Below are positions 6,337 through 12,387 of a stretch of 14,356 nt of DNA, in pieces. The DNA comes from Alphaproteobacteria bacterium (lineage in GTDB: Bacteria > Pseudomonadota > Alphaproteobacteria > Rhizobiales > Aestuariivirgaceae): positions 1 through 14,356 of the forward strand of contig JAHEJE010000017.1 in the NCBI GenBank assembly GCA_024639035.1. The letters run 5' to 3'. The notes beneath the pieces are model-generated. The model was not told where the DNA came from and ran no database searches. It saw only the letters and a program-made list of their open reading frames with translations. The number at the start of each line of letters is the position of its first letter. Positions within the stretch are counted from its first letter, which is position 1. The position numbers were made by a program, and so were the translations under genes.

Positions 6337-7647
6337 ATGCCGAACCTCAACCTGTTGGATGTCAACGATACCGCCGGCGAACATCCCGCGTCCTATTATG
6401 CCGCCACCGCCGACTTGCTCGACCGCCAGCCGCCGCTCGGCGAGGACATCGCCTGCGATGTTTGCATCGTCGGCGCCGGCTACACCGGCCTGTCGGCGGC
6501 GCTGCATCTCGCCGAGGCCGGTCTCGACGTCGTTGTCCTCGAGGCCCAGCGCGCCGGCTGGGGCGCATCGGGCCGCAACGGCGGCCATGTCGGGTCCGGC
6601 CAGCGCCTGGCGCCCGACGAGATGGAAAAGCAGTTCGGCAAGGCCGCCGCCCGGCGTCTGTGGGACATCTCGCAAGGTTCGGTCGCGCTGATCAAGTCGC
6701 TGATCGCCAGCCATGACATCGATTGCGAATACAAGCCCGGCATCATTCACGCCGCCCACCGCCAGCGCTACGTCGCCGATGCCCGCGAGGAAGCCGAAAC
6801 GCTCAGACACGACTACGGCTACCAGCACATACGCTTTATCGACACCGAAGAGATGCACGCCATGGTCGGCGCCCCCGGCTACTACGGCGGCACCCTCGAC
6901 ACCGGCGCCGGCCACCTGCATCCGCTGAAATTCGCCCTCGGCCTGGCTCGCGCCGCCATCGCCGCCGGCGTGCGCATCTTCGAGCAGACCCGCGTTGCCT
7001 CCTATGATGCCGGCCCGCCGGCAACCGTGCACACCGCCGGTGCCGATGTGAAAGCGGAGCACCTCGTGCTCGCCTGCAACGGTTATCTCGGCGATCTCGA
7101 CCGCCAGGTCGCCGCCCGCGTCATGCCGATCAACAACTTCATGATCGCCACCGAACCGCTCGGTGAAGCCGCCGCAAAAGCCCTCATCCGCGACGATGTC
7201 GCGGTCTCCGACACCCGTTTCGTGGTCAACTACTTCCGCCTGTCCGCCGACAGGCGCCTGCTGTTCGGCGGCGGTGAGAATTACGGCTACCGCTTTCCCG
7301 CCGACATCAAGGCCTTCGTCCGGCGGCCGATGCTGGAGGTCTATCCACAACTCAAGGACATCCGCATCGACTACGGCTGGGGCGGCACCCTGGGCATCAC
7401 CATGAACCGCATGCCGCATCTCGCCCGGCTCGCCCCCAACGTGCTGTCCTCGTCCGGCTATTCCGGCCATGGCGTGCCGATCGCCACCCTGGCCGGCAAG
7501 CTCGTCAGTGAGGCCATCGTCGCCACCGGCGACAGCTTCGACACCATGGCCAGGGTCCCGACACCGCGTTTTCCCGGCGGCCCGGCCATGCGCTCACCGC
7601 TGCTGGCGCTGGCCATGACCTGGTACGCCCTGCGCGACAGGATTTAA
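6337..7647 (+). CDS. FAD-dependent amine oxidoreductase (gamma-glutamylputrescine oxidase PuuB/DadA type)
   Basis: A 436-residue flavoprotein of the DAO (D-amino acid oxidase-like) family. After about 40 residues comes the FAD Rossmann motif GAGYTG (46-51), with an acidic residue ending the second strand (E69 in VVVLEA), then GWGASGRNGGHVG (74-86), the flavin-contacting block seen in PuuB and related amine oxidases. The C-terminal GHGVPIATLAGKL segment and the PRFPGGPAMRSPLLALAM tail match that subfamily. Members oxidise secondary amine substrates such as gamma-glutamylputrescine, sarcosine or amino acids, releasing aldehyde and amine. The frame is open back to 6301, but the ATG at 6337 gives the family N-terminus (MPNLNLLDVND). 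It faces the convergent GGT-like gene, whose gamma-glutamyl chemistry makes a functional link conceivable. Exact substrate not determinable. Confidence 0.83.
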   Translation: MPNLNLLDVNDTAGEHPASYYAATADLLDRQPPLGEDIACDVCIVGAGYTGLSAALHLAEAGLDVVVLEAQRAGWGASGRNGGHVGSGQRLAPDEMEKQFGKAAARRLWDISQGSVALIKSLIASHDIDCEYKPGIIHAAHRQRYVADAREEAETLRHDYGYQHIRFIDTEEMHAMVGAPGYYGGTLDTGAGHLHPLKFALGLARAAIAAGVRIFEQTRVASYDAGPPATVHTAGADVKAEHLVLACNGYLGDLDRQVAARVMPINNFMIATEPLGEAAAKALIRDDVAVSDTRFVVNYFRLSADRRLLFGGGENYGYRFPADIKAFVRRPMLEVYPQLKDIRIDYGWGGTLGITMNRMPHLARLAPNVLSSSGYSGHGVPIATLAGKLVSEAIVATGDSFDTMARVPTPRFPGGPAMRSPLLALAMTWYALRDRI

Positions 7648-7674
7648 AGCGCATTGCGCTCAACACGGTTCGGC

Positions 7675-7698
7675 ACCGCCCCACCGCCCCACCGCCCC
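7675..7698. repeat. 8-bp tandem repeat, three copies
   Basis: ACCGCCCC is repeated three times without mismatch at 7675-7682, 7683-7690 and 7691-7698. Being intergenic and perfect, it could vary in copy number by replication slippage. No function is implied. Confidence 0.85.
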
Positions 7699-7740
7699 GA
7701 CGCGCAGTCGAAGGGCATACAGTTTTGCCACTAGTTTTCA

Positions 7741-7830
7741 GCCTTCCTCGGGCTTGACCCGAGGACCCAGCTTGCAACCAATGCCAACGCGAGTGGCACC
7801 CTGGTTCCTCGGGTCAAGCCCGAGGAAGGC
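7741..7830. repeat. Inverted pair of REP-like palindromes (doublet)
   Basis: Two 30-nt arms (7741-7770 and 7801-7830) are reverse complements with one mismatch, separated by a 30-nt loop. Each arm is itself a hairpin: TCCTCGGG, a 5-nt loop, CCCGAGGA (stems 7745-7752 with 7758-7765, and 7806-7813 with 7819-7826). This nested design is that of repetitive extragenic palindromes in BIME-like pairs. I recall CCTCGGG/CCCGAGG palindromes as being dispersed in alphaproteobacterial genomes, but could not verify it here. Placement between convergent gene ends suits a bidirectional transcription stop or mRNA 3' end stabiliser; no T-tract is present, so intrinsic termination is unproven. Confidence 0.85.
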
Positions 7831-7946
7831 AAGAGTGTGCAGCATTTCGGACTGTACCAACCGCAATTGTGATCGTCCTGCCCTGATAGAATTGCCTCTT
7901 GCTGGTCAGGCGGGGCAGCGGTCCGCGCCGAGTGGCCCGCCAAACC

Positions 7947-9404
7947 CTAACAGACGTAGGCCACGCCATCGCGGCGGCCATCGCCGGCGCCGCTCAATTC
8001 ACCGTCCGGGCCGCGCATCACCCCATGGCAGCCGCCGAAGAACATGTTCGGTTGCGCCCACACCCGGTGATCTCCGAAGCAGCGCTTCAACGCTTCCAGG
8101 TCAGCGTCGGCGAACTGGCCCTCGACATCGAGATGACCCGCCTCGACATGCATGCGCGGTGCGCCGACCGCCGCCTGCAGCCCGCCACCGCCCTCGCTCA
8201 GCCGCCACAGCACCGCGGCGATGGCCGAGCGGATGCGGTTCGAGCCGCCCGAGCCGAGGGCGAACACCGCACCGTCCGCACCGCAGCCGACCGCCGGGCA
8301 CATGATCGACGACAGCCGCCGGTTCTCCGCCCATCCCAGCGCCCCGAGCGGATTGACATCGCTCTCGCCCAGCATGTTGTTGGGCATGAACCCCAGTCCG
8401 CCGGCGATCTCGCCGTTGCCCTCTCCGTTCGACAAAGTCAACGAGCAGGCATTGCCGTCCCGGTCGATCACCGAAATGTGCGTGGTGCCGCGATAGCTTG
8501 CCGGCCCGGCGCCGTTGAGGCGCACCGACAGCGCACTTGCCGCATCGGCCCGGTCCCGGTCGGTGCGCTCGAGCGCTTTGGCGAAACCGGTCGCCGACAT
8601 CTCCGACATGGCGTCCAGCGTGTGGGCGATCAGCGTGCCGCCGGCCGAGGGCAGGGGGTTCAGCCACACCGTCAGGCCGCCCAGCTGGATTTCCAGCGGT
8701 TCGCGCTCTTCAACCGCGTAGGCCGTGAAATCATCGCCGCTGAGATGGCCGTCATCGCCCAGGCTGGTGAGGATCGCCGGCACCACATGATCGCAATAAT
8801 ATCCCATCCCGTCGCCGGCCAGCCCGTCCAGCAAATCGCCGAGGCCGGCATTTGCGAACCGTTCGCCGGTCGCGATCAGGTCTCCGGAGGGGGCAAACAG
8901 CGCCCGCGCCTCGGCGCTGGCCACCAGGATCGGCGCCACGATGGTCGACAGAAAATGCTGATAGGCCGTCACCGCCACCCCGCCGCGCGCCGCAGCGATC
9001 GCCGGCGCCAGCAGGTCGGCCATCGGCTGCACCCCATGGCGGCCATGCAGGTGGTAGAGGCCGGGCACCAGACCCGGTGTCGCGGTCGCCGCGCAGCCGA
9101 TGTGAAAGCCCTGTTTGGCCTCGCCGAAGTCGGCGAAGATCTCGCGGAAATCGCCGGCATCGCGGTTCTTGACCAGGGGCGTCTGGGCAAAGAAGTCGAA
9201 CAGCGCCGGTGCCCCGCCGCCGGCTTTCACCATGGCGAACCCGCCGCCGCCGACCGACGCCAGAACCGGCTCGCACACCATCGCCATCCACGCCGCCGCG
9301 ACCGCGGCATCGAAGGCGTTGCCGCCGCCGGCCAGCACATCGCGCGCCGTCCCGGCGGTCAGCGCATGCCCGGCCGCAACCGCGCCATGACGCGCCGTGC
9401 TCAA
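7947..9404 (-). CDS. Gamma-glutamyltransferase-like N-terminal nucleophile hydrolase
   Basis: A 485-residue protein of the GGT family, which self-cleaves so that an internal Thr becomes the nucleophile. Landmarks: ALTAGTARDVLAGGGNAFDAAVA (14-36) and EPVLASVGGGGF (45-56) in the large subunit; RGTTHISVIDRDGNA (305-319) with Thr307 as predicted nucleophile; NNMLGESDVNP (342-352); RLSSIMCP (363-370); and GSGGSNRI. The predicted subunits are about 306 and 179 residues, so the large one is shorter than E. coli's (about 366). No signal peptide is visible, so it is probably cytoplasmic. Where E. coli has NNQMDD, with the Asp that binds the gamma-glutamyl amino group, this protein has NNMLGE, suggesting a different acyl substrate. 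The TTG start overlaps the upstream repressor stop (TTGA), implying coupling. It could hydrolyse gamma-glutamyl conjugates or act as another amidase/acylase. Confidence 0.85.
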   Translation of the reverse strand: MSTARHGAVAAGHALTAGTARDVLAGGGNAFDAAVAAAWMAMVCEPVLASVGGGGFAMVKAGGGAPALFDFFAQTPLVKNRDAGDFREIFADFGEAKQGFHIGCAATATPGLVPGLYHLHGRHGVQPMADLLAPAIAAARGGVAVTAYQHFLSTIVAPILVASAEARALFAPSGDLIATGERFANAGLGDLLDGLAGDGMGYYCDHVVPAILTSLGDDGHLSGDDFTAYAVEEREPLEIQLGGLTVWLNPLPSAGGTLIAHTLDAMSEMSATGFAKALERTDRDRADAASALSVRLNGAGPASYRGTTHISVIDRDGNACSLTLSNGEGNGEIAGGLGFMPNNMLGESDVNPLGALGWAENRRLSSIMCPAVGCGADGAVFALGSGGSNRIRSAIAAVLWRLSEGGGGLQAAVGAPRMHVEAGHLDVEGQFADADLEALKRCFGDHRVWAQPNMFFGGCHGVMRGPDGELSGAGDGRRDGVAYVC

Positions 9405-9988
9405 GCGCCCGGACCCGCCAGGCGGCTGTCGATATAGGCCTCGACCAGATCGATGACCCGCTGTCGGGCCGGGGCGTGGTCGCCAAGCCCCTGGCGCAGG
9501 TACAGCCCGTCGATCAGCGCCGCGATCGTCTGGGCCATGTCGTAGGCCCGCGCCGTGCCGGTGAGCTTGCGCAACTCCGCCGCCAGGTTGGAATTGAGCC
9601 GGCTGAAATAGACCCGCAGCAGGCGCGCCGCGGCATCCGAGCTTTGGGCATAATGATAAAACGTCAGCCAGGCCGAAACCGTCTCGCGATCGAACTGCTC
9701 CGGCCCGAACGACGCCGAGACGATGGCCGACAGCCGATGGCGCGGCGACCCCGCCTGGCGCAGCTCATCGACCGTCGCCCGCCGCAGCTCACTCAGAAGG
9801 TGCCGCATGGTGGCGACGATCAGCTGATCCTTGCCGCCGAAATAGTGATGCGCAAGCGCCGGTGACACCCCGGCAAAGCCGGCGATTTCGCTCATCGTCA
9901 CGTCGAGCGATCCACGCTTGTGGATCGCCTTGATGGCGGCGTTCATCAAATCCCGCCGCCGTGCCGGTTCAACGCTCGGCCGCGCCAT
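9401..9988 (-). CDS. BetI-like TetR-family transcriptional repressor
   Basis: A 195-residue TetR-family regulator. The N-terminal helix-turn-helix spans about 31-53 (TMSEIAGFAGVSPALAHHYFGGK). The following helix DQLIVATMRHLLSELRR, the AWLTFYHYAQSS segment and the late ALIDGLYLRQGL block closely follow BetI, the choline-sensing repressor of betaine synthesis and transport genes. The C-terminal ligand domain differs enough that the effector could be choline, betaine, carnitine or a related amine. The ATG start has AAGGA 10 nt upstream. A palindromic operator lies inside its own promoter (10018-10046), so autorepression is likely. It is co-transcribed with the downstream GGT-like gene and divergent from the betaine-type ABC importer, which it probably also controls. 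Orthology to BetI itself is unproven, since no betA or betB is in the window. Confidence 0.85.
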   Translation of the reverse strand: MARPSVEPARRRDLMNAAIKAIHKRGSLDVTMSEIAGFAGVSPALAHHYFGGKDQLIVATMRHLLSELRRATVDELRQAGSPRHRLSAIVSASFGPEQFDRETVSAWLTFYHYAQSSDAAARLLRVYFSRLNSNLAAELRKLTGTARAYDMAQTIAALIDGLYLRQGLGDHAPARQRVIDLVEAYIDSRLAGPGA

Positions 9989-10017
9989 GTCGCAAAATCC
10001 TTCGGTCTTTTGGCTGC

Positions 10018-10046
10018 ATTATTGATTGATCAGCCAATCAATTCAA
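10018..10046 (-). promoter_or_regulatory. Sigma-70 promoter of the BetI-like gene
   Basis: On the minus strand TTGAAT (plus 10041-10046, 4 of 6 to the -35) is separated by exactly 17 nt from AATAAT (plus 10018-10023, 5 of 6 to the -10). It lies about 30 nt upstream of the repressor ATG. The BetI-box-like palindrome fills the spacer and touches both hexamers, so repressor binding would block polymerase. Confidence 0.6.
10021..10042. promoter_or_regulatory. BetI-box-like operator palindrome
   Basis: A perfect inverted repeat with half-sites ATTGATTG (10021-10028) and CAATCAAT (10035-10042) and a 6-bp centre, 22 bp in all. Known BetI operators in gammaproteobacteria share ATTGATTG/CAATCAAT-type half-sites, as recalled. 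It sits between a BetI-like gene and a betaine-type importer, exactly in the promoter spacer. Confidence 0.72.
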
Positions 10047-10070
10047 CTCTTGCGGATTGCGCAATATGAT
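10042..10070 (+). promoter_or_regulatory. Possible divergent promoter for the ABC importer
   Basis: TATGAT (10065-10070, 5 of 6 to the -10) lies 17 nt after TTCAAC (10042-10047, only 3 of 6 to the -35), which abuts the operator palindrome. If used, the importer mRNA would have a leader of roughly 165 nt. The -35 match is poor. A GGATAAT further on (10146-10152) lacks any -35 partner. Tentative. Confidence 0.25.
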
Positions 10071-10243
10071 GCTTCGATAGCAGCGTTCACAGTCCGCGGC
10101 CAGCGCCTATTGGCCACTAGCTGCCGCATTGCTGTTGCATTGGACGGATAATTCGCGGTACCGAAGAAGACGGAGCCCGGCGCGTTGCAGGCGATTGTTT
10201 GCCAACAGCCGGATGCCGACAAGAAAACACGAGGGAGACAGAC

Positions 10244-11209
10244 ATGACATCCAAATCGATTAAGTCCTGGGCCATGGGCGCCGCCATGCTGGCGGCCGCT
10301 GCTCTTGCGCCCCAGGCGCTTGCCGCTGAATCCGACGATCCGATCAAGATCGCCATCAACGAATGGACCGGCCAGCACATCTCGGCTCACATCGCCGGTG
10401 AGCTGCTCAAGAAGGCCGGCTACAACGTCGAATACGTCACTGCCGGCGCCGTGCCGCAGTTCGCCGCCATTGCCCAGGGCAACCTGCACCTGCAGCCGGA
10501 AACCTGGGACAACAATGTTGGCGACATCTATCCCAAGGCCGTCGAGGCTGGCGATATCATCCAGGTCGGGCCGCTCGGCCTGAAGCCGCGCGAGGGTTGG
10601 ATCTATCCGCCGTACATGGAGGAAAAATGCCCGGGTCTGCCGGCCGCCGATGCCCTGGTCAAGTGCGCCCAGGCTTTTGGCACCGCCGAGACCTTTCCCA
10701 ATGGTCGCCTGATCACCTATCCGGCCGACTGGGGCACCCGTTCAAAGGATCTGGTGACCAATGCCGGCCTGCCGCTGGCCGCGGTTGCCGGTGGCAGCGA
10801 GGGGGCCATGATCGCCGAGCTCAAGAGCGCCTATGCCGCCAAGCAGCCGATGCTGATGATGTTCTGGGCGCCGCACTGGATCTTTGCTGATCTCGACCTG
10901 AAGTGGATCGACCTTCCCGAAGCCGCCGCTGATTGCGACACCAATCCGGCACCTGGCTTCGATCCCGCCAAGACCGGCGACTGCGGCTTTGCCCAGGCCA
11001 ACATCGGCAAGATCGTCTGGAAGGGCTTCAAGGACAAGTGGCCGGGCGCCTATAAGGTGGTCGAGGCCGTCAGCATCGACAACGAAACCCAGAACCTCAT
11101 GATGCTCGAGATCGACAACAAGGGCCGTAAGCTGGAAGAGGTTGTGGCCGAGTGGATCGCCAACAACGAAGCCACCTGGAAGCCTTGGGTCGACGCGGCC
11201 AAGATGTGA
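10244..11209 (+). CDS. Glycine betaine/proline-type ABC transporter substrate-binding protein (ProX/OpuAC family)
   Basis: A 321-residue secreted binding protein. Residues 1-27 form a signal peptide: basic MTSKSIK, a hydrophobic core, and an AXA site APQALA ahead of AESDD. The mature N-terminus starts DPIKIAINEWTGQ, the usual opening of the quaternary-amine-binding OpuAC family. Trp41, the Trp in ETWDNN, the GWIYPPYM segment and the FWAPHWIF segment are candidates for the aromatic cage that grips a trimethylammonium group. Two close cysteine pairs (KCPG/KCAQ and DCDT/DCGF) could form disulfides in the periplasm. The ATG at 10244 is preceded by GAGGGAG with 6-nt spacing, a strong ribosome site, and is chosen over an in-frame upstream ATG at 10214. 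It is first in the importer operon. Ligand (betaine, choline, carnitine, proline betaine) cannot be told from sequence. Confidence 0.88.
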   Translation: MTSKSIKSWAMGAAMLAAAALAPQALAAESDDPIKIAINEWTGQHISAHIAGELLKKAGYNVEYVTAGAVPQFAAIAQGNLHLQPETWDNNVGDIYPKAVEAGDIIQVGPLGLKPREGWIYPPYMEEKCPGLPAADALVKCAQAFGTAETFPNGRLITYPADWGTRSKDLVTNAGLPLAAVAGGSEGAMIAELKSAYAAKQPMLMMFWAPHWIFADLDLKWIDLPEAAADCDTNPAPGFDPAKTGDCGFAQANIGKIVWKGFKDKWPGAYKVVEAVSIDNETQNLMMLEIDNKGRKLEEVVAEWIANNEATWKPWVDAAKM

Positions 11210-11240
11210 CCGCCCTCGTGGCAGACTGAACACACTTGAG

Positions 11241-11264
11241 CGGCGGACCGGAACAGGTCCGCCG
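11241..11264 (+). terminator. Stem-loop between binding-protein and ATPase genes
   Basis: CGGCGGACC (11241-11249) and GGTCCGCCG (11256-11264) form a perfect 9-bp GC-rich stem with a 6-nt loop, followed by TTTGCGTTT. The interrupted T-tract suggests a partial terminator or a 3'-end stabiliser, giving more binding protein than ATPase and permease, as is common in ABC importer operons. It lies 31 nt after the binding-protein stop. Confidence 0.65.
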
Positions 11265-11313
11265 TTTGCGTTTCTGCCCGTTGGGGGACGGGCTTTGGGA
11301 GGTGGGGAACGAC

Positions 11314-12387
11314 GTGGGCAATATCAACGAAGACCGGCCGGCCAAACTGTCGTGCCGCAATGTCTGGAAGATCTACGGCGAAGATCCGGCGCAGTTCTTT
11401 TCCGGCGGCAATGGCAAGGTCGACGACCCGGAAGCGCACGCGCAGGCGATACGCGACAGTGGCCACATCGTCGCCTCGGCCAACGTCAGTTTCGATGTCG
11501 GCGAGGGCGAGATTTTCGTCATCATGGGGCTTTCGGGCTCCGGCAAGTCGACCATGGTGCGCTGCCTGTCGCGGCTCGTTGAGCCGACCGCCGGCGAGGT
11601 TTTGCTGGATGGCGACGACCTGCTGCGCAAGTCCGCTGCCGAACTGATCGAGATCCGCCGCCACAAGATGGGCATGGTGTTCCAGTCCTTCGGCCTGCTG
11701 CCCCATCTCAACGTCATCGAGAACATCGCCTTTCCCCTGAAACTGCAGGGTGTGCCTGTGGCCGAACGCAAGGAGCGGGCCGAAAAGGTTATCGCCCTGG
11801 TCGGCCTCGAGGGCCGCGAGGACAGTTACCCGCGACAATTGTCCGGCGGCCAGCAGCAGCGCGTCGGCATTGCCCGTTCACTGGCCGTCGAGCCCGACCT
11901 GTGGTTCCTCGATGAGCCGTTCTCGGCTCTCGATCCACTGATCCGCCGCCAGATGCAGGACGAGTTCCTGCGCATCCAGGAGATGCTGCACAAGTCGATC
12001 GTGTTCATCACCCATGACTTTCTCGAGGCCCTGCGCATTGCCGACCGCATGATGATCATGCGCGACGGACTGGTGGTGCAGATGGGCACGCCGGCCGAGT
12101 TGATCGTCAACCCGGCCGACGACTACGTCGCCGAGTTCACCTCCGACGTGCCGATCACCCGGGTGCTCACCGCCGGCGATGTCGTCGACCGCGCCAGGAA
12201 GCCGACCGCCCGTATGCCGCGCGTCGAACAGGACTGCACCGTCGAGGCATTGCTCGGCCAGCTAGCCAGCAATGCCTCCGGCGTGGCGGTGACCGGCGCT
12301 GACGGCGAGCCGATTGGCATCGCCACTGCCCAGGGCGTCATCGCCGCGCTCGCCGCCGAGCCAGCGCGTAGCGGAGATGCGACATGA
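11314..12387 (+). CDS. proV: Glycine betaine/proline-type ABC transporter ATP-binding protein (ProV-like)
   Basis: A 357-residue ABC ATPase; E. coli ProV is 400. Motifs: an N-terminal NVWKIYG start (16-22) as in ProV/OpuAA; Walker A GLSGSGKST (72-80); Q-loop VFQSFGLLPH (122-131); signature LSGGQQQR (176-183); Walker B LWFLDEPFSALDP with D200-E201; H-loop FITHDFLEALRIADR. After about residue 285 comes a C-terminal extension ending in a region (TRVLTAGDVV...GVAVTGADGEPIGIATAQGVIAAL) that looks like a degenerate CBS-type domain, the osmosensing or regulatory module of ProV-type ATPases. The frame is open upstream to 11236, but that would run through the stem-loop. GTG at 11314, with GGAGGT (11298-11303) 10 nt upstream, is preferred. 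Its stop overlaps the permease ATG (ATGA). Confidence 0.88.
   Translation: MGNINEDRPAKLSCRNVWKIYGEDPAQFFSGGNGKVDDPEAHAQAIRDSGHIVASANVSFDVGEGEIFVIMGLSGSGKSTMVRCLSRLVEPTAGEVLLDGDDLLRKSAAELIEIRRHKMGMVFQSFGLLPHLNVIENIAFPLKLQGVPVAERKERAEKVIALVGLEGREDSYPRQLSGGQQQRVGIARSLAVEPDLWFLDEPFSALDPLIRRQMQDEFLRIQEMLHKSIVFITHDFLEALRIADRMMIMRDGLVVQMGTPAELIVNPADDYVAEFTSDVPITRVLTAGDVVDRARKPTARMPRVEQDCTVEALLGQLASNASGVAVTGADGEPIGIATAQGVIAALAAEPARSGDAT

Larger units (their letters stand above)
7648..7946. other. Gene-free convergent intergenic region
   Basis: These 299 nt lie between two convergent genes and hold no credible coding sequence; the short open frames in them run through repeat DNA. Contents: a small palindrome AGCGCA-T-TGCGCT right after the oxidoreductase stop (7648-7660), three perfect tandem copies of ACCGCCCC (7675-7698), and an inverted pair of REP-like palindromes (7741-7830). 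The remaining 7831-7946 shows nothing I can name. Its base composition is visibly less GC-biased than the flanking genes. Confidence 0.75.

Noticed and set aside
6280..7470. Minus-strand open frame of 396 codons
   Set aside because: Antisense to the clearly recognisable FAD oxidoreductase; repetitive G/A/V/D composition and no domain signature.
7648..7660. AGCGCA-T-TGCGCT palindrome after the oxidoreductase stop as a terminator
   Set aside because: Only a 6-bp stem with a 1-nt centre, which cannot form a normal hairpin loop, and no T-tract follows; kept only as a note.
7731..7943. Minus-strand open frame of 70 codons in the convergent gap
   Set aside because: It runs through both REP-like arms, has no ribosome site or motif, and is explained by the repeat.
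7899..9437. Plus-strand open frame of 512 codons
   Set aside because: Antisense to the GGT-like gene; arginine, histidine and glutamine-rich nonsense translation.
10147..10152. GATAAT as -10 of the importer promoter
   Set aside because: No acceptable -35 hexamer at 15-18 nt upstream.
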